The notes: generated by a model from the sequence alone, not told the origin. DNA of 32,633 bases from an uncultured Bacteroidota bacterium (GCA_903877645.1 CAIRES010000024.1:1-32633), one strand, 5' to 3'. Shown: positions 15,801 through 23,904, numbered from the stretch's first letter. A program made the numbers and translations.

Positions 15801-18800
15801 ATGAATAAGCTCATAAAGCAGATCATATATTTCTCACTGCGGCACAGGTACATTGTGTTCTTTATGACCGCAGTGCTGGCGGTTATCGGTTATATATGCT
15901 ATAAGGATACCCCCATAGAAACATTCCCGGATGTAACCAATACGCAGATCATCATCATCACACAATGGCCGGGCCGCAGTGCCGAGGAAGTGGAGAAATT
16001 TGTAACCATTCCGCTTGAAACAGCACTGAACTCCGTACAAAGTAAGATCAATCTGCGATCTACTTCCTGTTTCGGTTTGTCATATATCCGGCTCATTTTT
16101 GATGATAACATCGACGATGCGTTTGCCCGTCAGCAGGTGTTTACCCGTATAGGTAATGCCGATCTGCCCGATGGCATATCGCCTGAGGTAGAGCCGCCAT
16201 ATGGCCCTACCGGCGAGATATATCGCTACACGTTGCAAAGCAAGACCAAGAACATCCGCGACCTGAATACGATACAGGAATGGGTGCTGGACAGGCAGTT
16301 CAAATCAGTTCCCGGGGTGGCAGATGTCAATACCTTCAGCGGTGGCGAAAAAATATACGAAATTAGGGTGAACCCTAATGAGATACTCAACTACGGGCTT
16401 ACCTCGCTGGATGTATTCAATGCTGTATCAAAGAGCAACATCAATGTGGGTGGCGATGTGCTGGAGCAGAACGGCCAGGCATTCATCATACGTGGCATAG
16501 GGTTGCTCAACGACATCAATGAGATCAACAACGTGATCGTGACCAAGGTAAATGGGGTGCCCATACTGGTAAAGAACCTCGCCACAGTGGTAGAGACAGA
16601 AAAGCCCCGCCTGGGTGATGTGAAGCACGATAAGGACGAGGATGTGGTGGAAGGCATCATAGTGATGCGCAAGGGTGAGAATGCGGCTGAAGTCCTGGCG
16701 GGAATACATGAGAAGGTAAAAGAGCTCAATGAGAATGTACTGCCCAAGGATGTGAAGATAGTACCGTTTTATGACCGCAGCGACCTCATGAACTATGCCA
16801 CGCATACGGTATTGCACAACCTGTTTGAGGGCATCATACTCGTTACTCTCATCGTGCTCATCTTTATGGCCGACTGGCGCACCACGCTCATTGTGGGCAT
16901 CATCGTGCCGCTGGCATTGCTGTTTGCCTTTATGCTCATGCGCATGAGAGGCATGACCGCCAACCTGCTCTCCATGGGTGCGGTCGACTTTGGTATCATC
17001 ATAGATGGTGCGGTCGTCATGGTGGAAGGCCTGTTTGTGGCGCTCGATCACCGGGCGCGTGAGGTAGGCATGGAGCGGTTCAATAAGCTGGCCAAGCTGG
17101 GCCTCTTCAAAAATGTAGGTACAGAAATGGGCAAGGCCATCTTCTTCTCCAAGATCATTATCCTTACCTGCCTCATACCCATCTTTGCATTCCAGAAGGT
17201 GGAAGGCAAGATGTTCTCTCCACTGGCATACACACTCGGCTTTGCATTGCTGGGAGCGCTTATCTATACGCTTACGCTTGTGCCTGCGATATCCAGCATA
17301 CTACTGCGAAAGAATGTGAAGGAAAAGCATAATCCTGTGGTCAACTTCTTTGAGAAGTACATTATGATGGCCTTCCGCAAGGTATATGCCCGTCCGCGCA
17401 CCAGTATCATTGTGGCTTTATCTGTAATGACGCTCAGTTTTTTCTCAGCCCGATTTCTCGGCTCCGAATTTTTGCCCGAACTTGATGAAGGTGCACTGTG
17501 GGTAAAAGGCCAGTTGCCCATGAGCGCCTCGCTGGACGAATCGAACCAGATCAGCCGTAAAATGATGACCATACTGGAGCAATTCCCCGAGGTGAAGCAT
17601 ACGATGGCCCAGGTAGGGCGTACCGTGGACGGCACTGACCCCAAAGGGTTCTTCAATATAGAAATAGCTGTAGACCTGAAGCAGAAAGAAGACTGGCCCA
17701 AAGGCGTGACCACAGAGAGCCTGATAGATGCTATGGATAAGCAACTGAGCAAGATACCCGGCATACTCTACAACTACTCGCAACCCATCAGGGACAATGT
17801 GGAAGAGGCTGTGGCTGGTGTGCCTGCATCTCTTGCCGTAAAGATATTCGGCAAAGACTTTGGTAAGCTTGATACCCTGGCTGATCAGGTAATGGCGCAA
17901 TTGAAGACGGTGCAGGGTGTGGAAGACCTCGGTGTACTCCGCAACCTCGGCCAGCCGGAATTCCGTATAGAGCTCAACCAGCAAAAAATGGCTTTGTACG
18001 GTGTGAGTATCGCCGATGCCAACTCTGTGATCGAAATGGCCATTGGAGGCAAGGCTGCTACCCAGCTTTATGAAGGCGAGCGCAAATTTGACATAAGGGT
18101 GCGCTACGATAAGGAGTTCAGAAACACACAGGAGAAGATCGAGAACCTGATGGTGCCTACACAAGACAATACCCGCATACCACTAAAGGAAATATCAGAC
18201 ATTAAGGTGCTTACCGGCCCGTCATTTGTATATCGCGATAATAACGCACGTTACATACCTGTAAAGTTCTCGATCCGTGGCCGCGACCTCGGCAGCACTA
18301 TAGCTGAGGCGCAAAAGAAGGTAGCGGCAAATGTGAAACTTCCTCATGGTTATACCATGACATGGAACGGCGAATTTGAGAATGCACAACGCGCATCCAA
18401 AACGCTTGGACGTGTGGTGCCACTTTGCCTTGTAGCCATCTTCCTGTTGCTGTTCATTACTTATGGCAATGGTAAAGATGCCCTGCTCACCATCATGAAC
18501 GTGCCTTTTGCCCTTATTGGGGGCATACTGGCATTGCTCATCACCCGTATGAACTTCAGCATCAGTGCCGGTATTGGCTTCATTGCCCTCTTTGGGGTCT
18601 GTATCCAGAACGGGGTTATCCTCATAAGTGTATTCCGGAAGAACCTGGAGCAAAAGATGCATATTGATGCTGCTATTGCCACAGGCGTACAATCCCGTAT
18701 ACGACCTGTAGTGATGACCGCTCTTATGGCAGCTATAGGCCTGCTACCTGCGGCCATAAGTACCGGCATAGGTTCTGAAACACAAAAGCCGCTGGCGATA

Positions 18801-18992
18801 GTGGTAATAGGTGGGCTCATCACCTCTACCATACTCACGCTGCTCATCTTGCCTGTTATATACAGTATCTCCTACAATCTTACCCACAAACGAGAAAACA
18901 GGAAGCTATTGCGTAAAATAGGCATCATCAGCAAGCCATCCGGAGCAGGTGATATACCGGATACCAATATGCCCGGTAGCGACAATGTGTAG
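15801..18992 (+). CDS. czcA: Heavy-metal efflux RND pump, CzcA/CusA family
   Basis: 1063 residues, full length. RND layout: N-terminal membrane helix (about 12-33), a large periplasmic loop, helices 2-6 (about 338-500), a second loop, and helices 8-12 to about 1030. Transmembrane helix 4 reads AVDFGIIIDGAVVMVEG: Asp396, Asp402 and Glu409 have the same spacing as Asp402, Asp408 and Glu415, the proton-relay residues of CzcA of Cupriavidus metallidurans. Copper/silver pumps (CusA) lack this set. The pump is therefore predicted to export divalent cations such as Zn, Co, Ni or Cd. One oddity is Gly410 where Asn often follows the Glu. It is the last gene of the efflux operon; no metal-responsive regulator gene is adjacent. 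Confidence 0.95.
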   Translation: MNKLIKQIIYFSLRHRYIVFFMTAVLAVIGYICYKDTPIETFPDVTNTQIIIITQWPGRSAEEVEKFVTIPLETALNSVQSKINLRSTSCFGLSYIRLIFDDNIDDAFARQQVFTRIGNADLPDGISPEVEPPYGPTGEIYRYTLQSKTKNIRDLNTIQEWVLDRQFKSVPGVADVNTFSGGEKIYEIRVNPNEILNYGLTSLDVFNAVSKSNINVGGDVLEQNGQAFIIRGIGLLNDINEINNVIVTKVNGVPILVKNLATVVETEKPRLGDVKHDKDEDVVEGIIVMRKGENAAEVLAGIHEKVKELNENVLPKDVKIVPFYDRSDLMNYATHTVLHNLFEGIILVTLIVLIFMADWRTTLIVGIIVPLALLFAFMLMRMRGMTANLLSMGAVDFGIIIDGAVVMVEGLFVALDHRAREVGMERFNKLAKLGLFKNVGTEMGKAIFFSKIIILTCLIPIFAFQKVEGKMFSPLAYTLGFALLGALIYTLTLVPAISSILLRKNVKEKHNPVVNFFEKYIMMAFRKVYARPRTSIIVALSVMTLSFFSARFLGSEFLPELDEGALWVKGQLPMSASLDESNQISRKMMTILEQFPEVKHTMAQVGRTVDGTDPKGFFNIEIAVDLKQKEDWPKGVTTESLIDAMDKQLSKIPGILYNYSQPIRDNVEEAVAGVPASLAVKIFGKDFGKLDTLADQVMAQLKTVQGVEDLGVLRNLGQPEFRIELNQQKMALYGVSIADANSVIEMAIGGKAATQLYEGERKFDIRVRYDKEFRNTQEKIENLMVPTQDNTRIPLKEISDIKVLTGPSFVYRDNNARYIPVKFSIRGRDLGSTIAEAQKKVAANVKLPHGYTMTWNGEFENAQRASKTLGRVVPLCLVAIFLLLFITYGNGKDALLTIMNVPFALIGGILALLITRMNFSISAGIGFIALFGVCIQNGVILISVFRKNLEQKMHIDAAIATGVQSRIRPVVMTALMAAIGLLPAAISTGIGSETQKPLAIVVIGGLITSTILTLLILPVIYSISYNLTHKRENRKLLRKIGIISKPSGAGDIPDTNMPGSDNV

Positions 18993-19028
18993 TATTGCAC
19001 TTCATGACGGCAATTAAAGCAAAAAAAT

Positions 19029-19036
19029 TATCTTTG
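19029..19036 (+). promoter_or_regulatory. -7 box (TATCTTTG) of folD
   Basis: Exact TAnnTTTG, ending only 5 nt before the folD ATG, which predicts a leaderless or nearly leaderless transcript. Confidence 0.5.
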
Positions 19037-19041
19037 CTTTT

Positions 19042-19926
19042 ATGCAACTATTAGACGGAGTACTCGTATCGGCTCATATAAAGGAGCAAATAAAGCAGGA
19101 AGTAAAGGAATGGCAGGCAGGAGGTGGTAAACAACCGCACCTGGCTGCCGTTCTTGTAGGCAATAACCCTGCCAGTGAGGCCTATGTAGGCTCCAAGGTG
19201 AAGCACTGCGAAGAGCTGGGCTTCGGATCTACATTGGTGAGGTTTGATGCCACTATTACTGAGGCGCAACTCATTAAAGAAGTAGAACGCCTGAATAACG
19301 ACGACAATGTAGACGGAATATTGGTGCAATTGCCCTTGCCGGGCCACATATCCGGTGATTCGGTGATCAACGCTATCAATCCTGATAAGGATGTGGATGG
19401 CTTTCATCCCATATCACAGGGCAGGATGCTGCTTGGGCAGCCTTCGTTTCTCCCTGCTACGCCTTATGGTATCATGCTGATGCTGGAATACTACAAGATC
19501 AGCACAGCAGGTATGCATTGCGTGGTGATAGGCCGCAGCAATATTGTAGGCACACCGATGACCATACTGATGAGCCGCAATAGTGATCCCGGTAATGCCA
19601 CCGTGACCATGTGCCACTCCAAAACAAAGAACCTGAAGGACTTTACCCTCAACGCCGACATCATCATCGCCGCCATAGGCAGGCCGAAGTATGTGACCGC
19701 AGATATGGTAAAGCCCGGTGCCATCATAATAGACGTAGGCATCAACCGTATAGATGATGCCACGAAGAAGAGCGGCAGCCGCCTGGTGGGCGATGTGGAC
19801 TTCGATAATGTAGCGCCGCTGTGCAGCTATATTACCCCTGTGCCTAAGGGCGTAGGTCTGATGACCATTTGCGGCCTGATGAAGAACACGCTGCTTGCGG
19901 CAAAATTGAGAACGGGAAAAAAATAG
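19042..19926 (+). CDS. folD: Bifunctional methylenetetrahydrofolate dehydrogenase / methenyltetrahydrofolate cyclohydrolase
   Basis: 294 residues, standard FolD size. Active-site Tyr48 and Lys52 sit in PASEAYVGSK; also visible are VQLPLPGHI, NPDKDVDGFHP, and the NADP-binding VVIGRSNIVGTPM. It interconverts methylene-, methenyl- and formyl-tetrahydrofolate in one-carbon metabolism. It starts a likely three-gene operon folD-queE-uppP (gaps of 43 and 1 bp); its own promoter box separates it from the upstream efflux operon. Confidence 0.97.
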   Translation: MQLLDGVLVSAHIKEQIKQEVKEWQAGGGKQPHLAAVLVGNNPASEAYVGSKVKHCEELGFGSTLVRFDATITEAQLIKEVERLNNDDNVDGILVQLPLPGHISGDSVINAINPDKDVDGFHPISQGRMLLGQPSFLPATPYGIMLMLEYYKISTAGMHCVVIGRSNIVGTPMTILMSRNSDPGNATVTMCHSKTKNLKDFTLNADIIIAAIGRPKYVTADMVKPGAIIIDVGINRIDDATKKSGSRLVGDVDFDNVAPLCSYITPVPKGVGLMTICGLMKNTLLAAKLRTGKK

Positions 19927-19969
19927 TATTGCCATTGTAGTTAGTATAGATAGTAGTGAGATAAGTGAA

Positions 19970-20593
19970 ATGGAAACTTTGGAAATAAAGACGAGCATAT
20001 CGTACCCGGTAATGGAGCACTTCTACACCCTGCAGGGTGAGGGGTTGCATACCGGTAAGGCTGCCTACTTCGTTCGCCTGGGCGGGTGCGATGTAGGCTG
20101 TGTGTGGTGCGATGTAAAAGACAGTTGGGATGCCTCAAAACATCCCTTGATGACCACTGAAGAGATAGTAGCCTCCGCTGCACAATACGATGGCCGTATA
20201 GCCGTGATCACAGGTGGCGAGCCTTGTATGCACGACCTGGGTGCGCTTTGCGATGCCCTGCATGATGCCGGCTTTGCCACACATATCGAAACCTCTGGAG
20301 CGCACCCACTTAGTGGCGCATTGGACTGGATAACCCTCTCGCCTAAGAAATTCAAGGCTCCCCTTGAAGATTGCCTGGCAAAGGCCAGCGAACTGAAAGT
20401 GGTGGTGTTTAACAAGTCAGACTTTGAATGGGCAGAACAACATGCAGCCAAAGTAGGCAGCAGTTGCCTCCTGTACCTGCAGCCCGAATGGAGCAAGCAC
20501 GATATGATGACACCATTAATTATCGACTACATTAAGAAACATCCCGAATGGCAATTATCTTTACAAACACATAAATACATAAACATACCATAG
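19970..20593 (+). CDS. queE: 7-carboxy-7-deazaguanine synthase (radical SAM)
   Basis: 207 residues, a compact QueE. The radical-SAM cysteines are C40, C44 and C47 in GGCDVGCVWCD (CxxxCxxC), preceded by the substrate-recognition QGEGLHTGKAAYFVRLGG start and followed by ITGGEPCMHDL and a TLSPKKF segment. It converts carboxytetrahydropterin to the deazaguanine precursor of queuosine. The other queuosine genes are not in the window. It is probably co-transcribed with folD, and the next gene starts 1 bp after its stop, which suggests translational coupling. Confidence 0.93.
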   Translation: METLEIKTSISYPVMEHFYTLQGEGLHTGKAAYFVRLGGCDVGCVWCDVKDSWDASKHPLMTTEEIVASAAQYDGRIAVITGGEPCMHDLGALCDALHDAGFATHIETSGAHPLSGALDWITLSPKKFKAPLEDCLAKASELKVVVFNKSDFEWAEQHAAKVGSSCLLYLQPEWSKHDMMTPLIIDYIKKHPEWQLSLQTHKYINIP

Positions 20594-20594
20594 C

Positions 20595-21476
20595 ATGACG
20601 TGGATACAGATCATCATTCTCAGCATAATAGAAGGTATCACTGAATTCCTTCCCATTTCCTCTACCGGCCACATGATCATCGCCAGCTCTATCATGGGCA
20701 TCGAGGAAAACGAATTCACCAAGCTGTTTGAAGTGTGTGTGCAGCTCGGGGCCATCCTTGCCGTGGTGGTGCTGTTCTGGAAGAAGTTCTTCGACCGCAA
20801 CCGGATGAAGTTCTACTTCAAGCTCATCTTTGCTGTATTCCCCGTGCTCATCCTTGGCTTTGCCTTCTCCAAAAAAATAGATAAGCTACTCGAAAGCCCT
20901 GTTACCGTAGCCTGCGCGCTGCTGATAGGCGGCATAGTGCTGCTGTTTGTAGATACCTTATTTAAGAAACCGGAAGTAGACAATGATCACCACCTTACTT
21001 ACCAGAAGGCATTTATGATAGGTCTGTGGCAGGTACTGGCCATGATCCCAGGCACCAGCCGCAGCGCGGCCACCATCATAGGTGGTATGCAGCAAAAGCT
21101 TACACGTAGGTTTGCCGCCGAATTCTCTTTCTTCCTTGCAGTGCCTACCATGATGGCCGCCACAGGCTACAAACTGCTGCAAAGCTACCACCACGACCAG
21201 GTAACAAGGACGGCTGCCGATTCCATCTTCAATTCGCAGAACATGACCTACCTGCTCGTAGGAAACATCATCGCCTTCGTTATCGCTATGATAGCCATCA
21301 AAACGCTTATCCACTATCTGCAGAAGCACACCCTTCGCGCCTTTGGTGTATACCGCATCATAGCAGCGGGCGTTATCTTCCTGCTCATGTACCAGGGCAT
21401 CATCAAAAAAGAAACGCCTAAGGATGCACCTGCAGCTACTGTGACTGTGTATAAAGCCCACAACACAGCCCAATAG
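20595..21476 (+). CDS. uppP: Undecaprenyl-diphosphate phosphatase
   Basis: 293 residues, an integral membrane protein with about eight hydrophobic helices. The family signatures EGITEFLPISSTGH (13-26) and PGTSRSAATIIGG (152-164) are both present with their Glu, Ser and Arg catalytic residues. It recycles the C55 lipid carrier for peptidoglycan synthesis and confers bacitracin tolerance when abundant. A charged tail after residue 270 (KKETPKDAPAATV...) is longer than usual. The last codons overlap a copy of a dispersed repeat (21467-21538). Confidence 0.96.
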   Translation: MTWIQIIILSIIEGITEFLPISSTGHMIIASSIMGIEENEFTKLFEVCVQLGAILAVVVLFWKKFFDRNRMKFYFKLIFAVFPVLILGFAFSKKIDKLLESPVTVACALLIGGIVLLFVDTLFKKPEVDNDHHLTYQKAFMIGLWQVLAMIPGTSRSAATIIGGMQQKLTRRFAAEFSFFLAVPTMMAATGYKLLQSYHHDQVTRTAADSIFNSQNMTYLLVGNIIAFVIAMIAIKTLIHYLQKHTLRAFGVYRIIAAGVIFLLMYQGIIKKETPKDAPAATVTVYKAHNTAQ

Positions 21477-21538
21477 TAGCAGTCATCTCGCAGTGCAACG
21501 GAGAAATCTCCTGAGCATGTGCTATTTGCTTAATAGTA
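21467..21538. repeat. Left copy of a ~72-bp direct repeat flanking the toxin-antitoxin module
   Basis: Runs from AGCCCAATAG (the end of uppP) to GCTTAATAGTA. It shares an identical 18-mer CTCGCAGTGCAACGGAGA and both ends with the copy at 22135-22205; overall about three quarters identical by eye. Confidence 0.7.
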
Positions 21539-21555
21539 CGAAGCTTAACCGAATA

Positions 21556-21844
21556 CTAAGGCAACGGCTTTCTATAAGTATTAAAAACAGCGATCACGAT
21601 AACATCATTACCATGTATCTCGTAGATGATCACGTAGGGAAATGAATGTAGCTTTATATCTCGAAGTTTATCCTTCGGTGAAATGAAGCCGTAATATTCG
21701 GGATGGCTGGCGATCTTCAGGTAGGTATCATACAATTCAGATAAAAAAATGCTCCGCTAATCCGGCTTGTTGTTCTTCATAATAGTTGCAGGCATTATCG
21801 GTATGTTGCTCTGCTACGGTAGTTACAATAAGGTTGTAACTCAT
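21556..21844 (-). pseudogene. RelE/ParE-family toxin gene, frameshifted
   Basis: From the ATG at 21844, which overlaps the antitoxin stop (ATGA), the frame reads MSYNLIVTTVAEQH...EHFFI and stops after 35 codons. Skipping one T in the seven-T run (bases 21743-21749) restores a 95-residue protein that continues EHFLSELYDTYLKIASHPEY and then HSFPYVIIYEIHGNDVIVI, AVFNTYRKP to a stop at 21556. The FPYVIIYEI...VIVIAVFNT signature is that of RelE/ParE toxins, and 95 residues is normal. The total span of 289 nt is one base more than a multiple of three, as expected for a single insertion. It may be a true knockout, a phase-variable tract, a site of slippage, or a sequencing error. Confidence 0.8.
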
Positions 21845-22077
21845 TTCTTACCCAGTTTTGCTTTTACGCGTTCCATAGATTCCTCCAATGGGAAACCCTT
21901 TACTTTTCCTGATAGATAATCAGCGCTTGTTTTTCGGAAAGTATCCAATGTGGCTTCGTCATAAACACGATCTTCTTCTACGTCATTTTCCACCAAAACG
22001 TATATAGCCTGCAATTTCTTATCATCAGCATGATCTATGTACTCGTGTAACTTTTCCTTTACCAATGCGCTGGTCAT
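21841..22077 (-). CDS. Antitoxin-like protein paired with the RelE/ParE toxin
   Basis: 78 residues, Lys/Glu/Asp-rich: KLHEYIDHADDKKLQAIYVL at the start and SGKVKGFPLEESMERVKAKL at the end. No DNA-binding fold is obvious, but small acidic proteins of this type commonly precede RelE/ParE toxins in Bacteroidota. Gene order (antitoxin first), the 4-nt ATGA overlap and the small size support a type II module. A TAAATTTG promoter box lies at 22099-22106, and an 8-bp inverted repeat (GGATATTT at 22083-22090, AAATATCC at 22120-22127) brackets it, a possible operator for autoregulation. The antitoxin reading frame is intact although the toxin is not. Confidence 0.75.
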   Translation of the reverse strand: MTSALVKEKLHEYIDHADDKKLQAIYVLVENDVEEDRVYDEATLDTFRKTSADYLSGKVKGFPLEESMERVKAKLGKK

Positions 22078-22098
22078 AACCTGGATATTTTGCTAATG

Positions 22099-22106
22099 CA
22101 AATTTA
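22099..22106 (-). promoter_or_regulatory. -7 box (TAAATTTG) of the antitoxin-toxin operon
   Basis: Exact TAnnTTTG on the minus strand, about 22 nt before the antitoxin ATG, inside an inverted repeat (22083-22090 / 22120-22127). Confidence 0.5.
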
Positions 22107-22134
22107 CTGAAAAAAACAGAAATATCCTTAATAA

Positions 22135-22205
22135 AGCCCAATAGCAGCAACTCCTCGCAGTGCAACGGAGAGGTCTCCCGAACCTTTGCAAAAAGCTTAA
22201 TAGTA
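22135..22205. repeat. Right copy of the ~72-bp direct repeat flanking the toxin-antitoxin module
   Basis: Begins AGCCCAATAG and ends GCTTAATAGTA like the left copy; the centre CTCGCAGTGCAACGGAGA is identical. Same orientation, 668 bp away. Confidence 0.7.
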
Positions 22206-22254
22206 AGGTGTTCGTGTTCTTACTTTTAAACACAAAAGGTTACATGCTTCGTAC

Positions 22255-22343
22255 AACCCCGACCCTAAGGAGGAAGCTTTGGTAATCATGTACGATCATA
22301 AAATATGGATATGGGATAATTTCCCCCTTTAGGGTCGGGGTTG
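22255..22343. repeat. Inverted repeat with AACCCCGACCCTAA ends
   Basis: AACCCCGACCCTAA (22255-22268) is the exact reverse complement of 22330-22343. The 11-mer ACCCCGACCCT recurs just after the alanine dehydrogenase gene (32171-32181), so this looks like a dispersed element. No transposase lies inside the 61-bp interior. Confidence 0.65.
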
Positions 22344-22582
22344 CCTCGCGCAGGACACTTGCAATGAGTTGCCAAACAAATCCGTGATTCAGAGATTGCC
22401 ACTGTCTTTGCTGTCTCAACAATGACCTCCTGTAGGGCGCTCGTATGTGTGCCAATATTACATCATAAATCATCAAAAAGGTGATTATTTTCCTGGTTCA
22501 GGTACTCTCCCTCAAAATACCCTCAAAAAGCACCTAAACCCGCACCCGGCCTACAAACTATTTTCTATGACAGACACCCACG

Positions 22583-22619
22583 TGTCTATGACAGCGCGGA
22601 AAGCGCGCTGTCATAGACA
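22583..22619. repeat. Long perfect hairpin (16-bp stem)
   Basis: TGTCTATGACAGCGCG (22583-22598) and CGCGCTGTCATAGACA (22604-22619) around a GAAAG loop, with a further TATGACAGACA half-copy just upstream. No T-tract, so a REP-like element rather than a terminator. Confidence 0.7.
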
Positions 22620-22940
22620 TTCGATTTGCTCGTTTAAATAACCCTCCCGACCTTTATGCCGTAAAAGGCAATAGCCCTCATGCTTAAATACAACACAACT
22701 AAACGCTTTTTGTCATCCCGAGTAGGAGGGATATACACGTGCAGTACTCATTGAAAAAATAGCGTGCATCAGTGGATTATTTTGGTTCATAGAAAATGGA
22801 TTCTACCTGGAGTGAGCGAATGAGTATAGATGCCTCGTACCTCGGCAAGAAAGTGATGCCCTGCGCAAAGATATTGCACAAGTGCGCAAGAATGTAGCAA
22901 AAATATCTCCTCGAAATAACCTAACTAATTGATAATCAAA

Positions 22941-22960
22941 GTCCCGATAGCTATCGGGAC
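22941..22960. repeat. Perfect 20-bp palindrome
   Basis: GTCCCGATAGCTATCGGGAC, self-complementary over its whole length; a recurrent intergenic element type in Bacteroidota (recalled, not searched). Confidence 0.6.
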
Positions 22961-23018
22961 GAAAAACAAAAAATTTCATTAAAAATTGCGCAAAAACCAC
23001 CAAAACCAAATAATACCC

Positions 23019-23026
23019 TATATTTG
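23019..23026 (+). promoter_or_regulatory. -7 box (TATATTTG) of the DUF4290-murA operon
   Basis: Exact TAnnTTTG about 100 nt before the DUF4290 ATG; no -33 TTG at the usual distance. Confidence 0.4.
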
Positions 23027-23127
23027 TTCTATCAACTCGGTTTGTTATGGCTTAGGCACAATATTTTCTGGCCTTTAAGCAAAATGGCAAACACTTTAAT
23101 TTCTTTAGCATAATTATTAAAATTTTC

Positions 23128-23904
23128 ATGGAATACAATACTACACGGAGCAAACTGCTCATGCCTGAATATGGACGTAATGTCCAAAAAATGATCGAAT
23201 ACCTGGTGACCATTGAGGACAGGCAGAAACGCCTGAGCCAGGCCGAGGTGATCATAGAGCTGATGGGTACACTGAACCCACACCTTAAAACGATAGAAGA
23301 TTACAAACACAAACTCTGGGACCACCTGTTCCAGATGACCGATTTCAACCTAGATGTGGATGCGCCTTATCCGTGCCCCACAGCCGAGATGATCTATAAG
23401 AAACCTGAGGTGCTGCCTTACCCGAAGAGCAACATCAAGCACCGCCACCTGGGCCGCAACCTGGAGTCGCTGCTGGGCAAGGCGATGGTAGAGGAGAATG
23501 AAGAAAAGAAGCATGGCCTCACACAGGCAGTAGGCTACTACATGAAGCTGGCTTATGCCAACTGGCACCGTGAGCCGGTACACGACGACATGATCAAGAA
23601 CGAACTGGCGGAGATCACCGGCGGGCAACTGAAGTACACTACAGGCGGCTATCGCGTGCATGTGGACCCGCTGCCGATAGTGAACCCCAATCAGCGCTTC
23701 AAACGCAACAACCAGAACAACCGCAACTTTAAGGGCAACCAGCAGAGCGGTAATGTGCAGCAGGGCGGCAATGTGCAGGGCGGTAACAACCAGCGCAACT
23801 TCCGCGATAACAATAATGCCGGTGGCAACAATGGCGGATACGGCAACAATTTCAACAAGAACAGGAAATTCAATAAGAACAAAAACAAACCGGGTGGTTT
23901 ATGA
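23128..23904 (+). CDS. DUF4290 family protein with Asn/Gly-rich tail
   Basis: 258 residues. The first 190 or so (MEYNTTRSKLLMPEYGRN, then LWDHLFQMTDFNLDVDAPYP and a YYMKLAYANWHREPVHDD region) match the Bacteroidota-specific DUF4290 family, mostly helical and without a signal peptide, so cytoplasmic. The last 65 residues are low-complexity Asn/Gly/Arg/Lys (repeats of NNQN, GGN, QQGGN), a basic disordered tail that could bind RNA or drive clustering. The murA ATG overlaps the stop by 4 nt, so the two are translationally coupled, which hints at a link to envelope synthesis. Function unknown. Confidence 0.9.
   Translation: MEYNTTRSKLLMPEYGRNVQKMIEYLVTIEDRQKRLSQAEVIIELMGTLNPHLKTIEDYKHKLWDHLFQMTDFNLDVDAPYPCPTAEMIYKKPEVLPYPKSNIKHRHLGRNLESLLGKAMVEENEEKKHGLTQAVGYYMKLAYANWHREPVHDDMIKNELAEITGGQLKYTTGGYRVHVDPLPIVNPNQRFKRNNQNNRNFKGNQQSGNVQQGGNVQGGNNQRNFRDNNNAGGNNGGYGNNFNKNRKFNKNKNKPGGL

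Larger units (their letters stand above)
22206..23127. other. Gene-free, repeat-rich stretch
   Basis: No convincing gene on either strand; the few open frames are built from the repeats. It holds a 14-bp inverted repeat (22255-22343), a strong hairpin (22583-22619), a TGTCATCCCGAGTAGGAGGG-type element near 22710, a possible tiny coding relic (22796-22932), a perfect 20-bp palindrome (22941-22960), and the promoter box of the DUF4290-murA operon (23019-23026). Confidence 0.7.

Noticed and set aside
16428-17051. Minus-strand open frame (207 codons) inside the czcA gene
   Set aside because: His/Tyr-rich nonsense composition opposite a clear RND pump; shadow frame.
22240-22476. Minus-strand frame of 78 codons in the gene-free stretch
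   Set aside because: It reads through the inverted repeat 22255-22343 and has no start signals or family resemblance; repeat-derived.
22447-22641. Plus-strand frame of 64 codons
   Set aside because: Ends inside the 16-bp-stem hairpin and its sequence reflects that palindrome.
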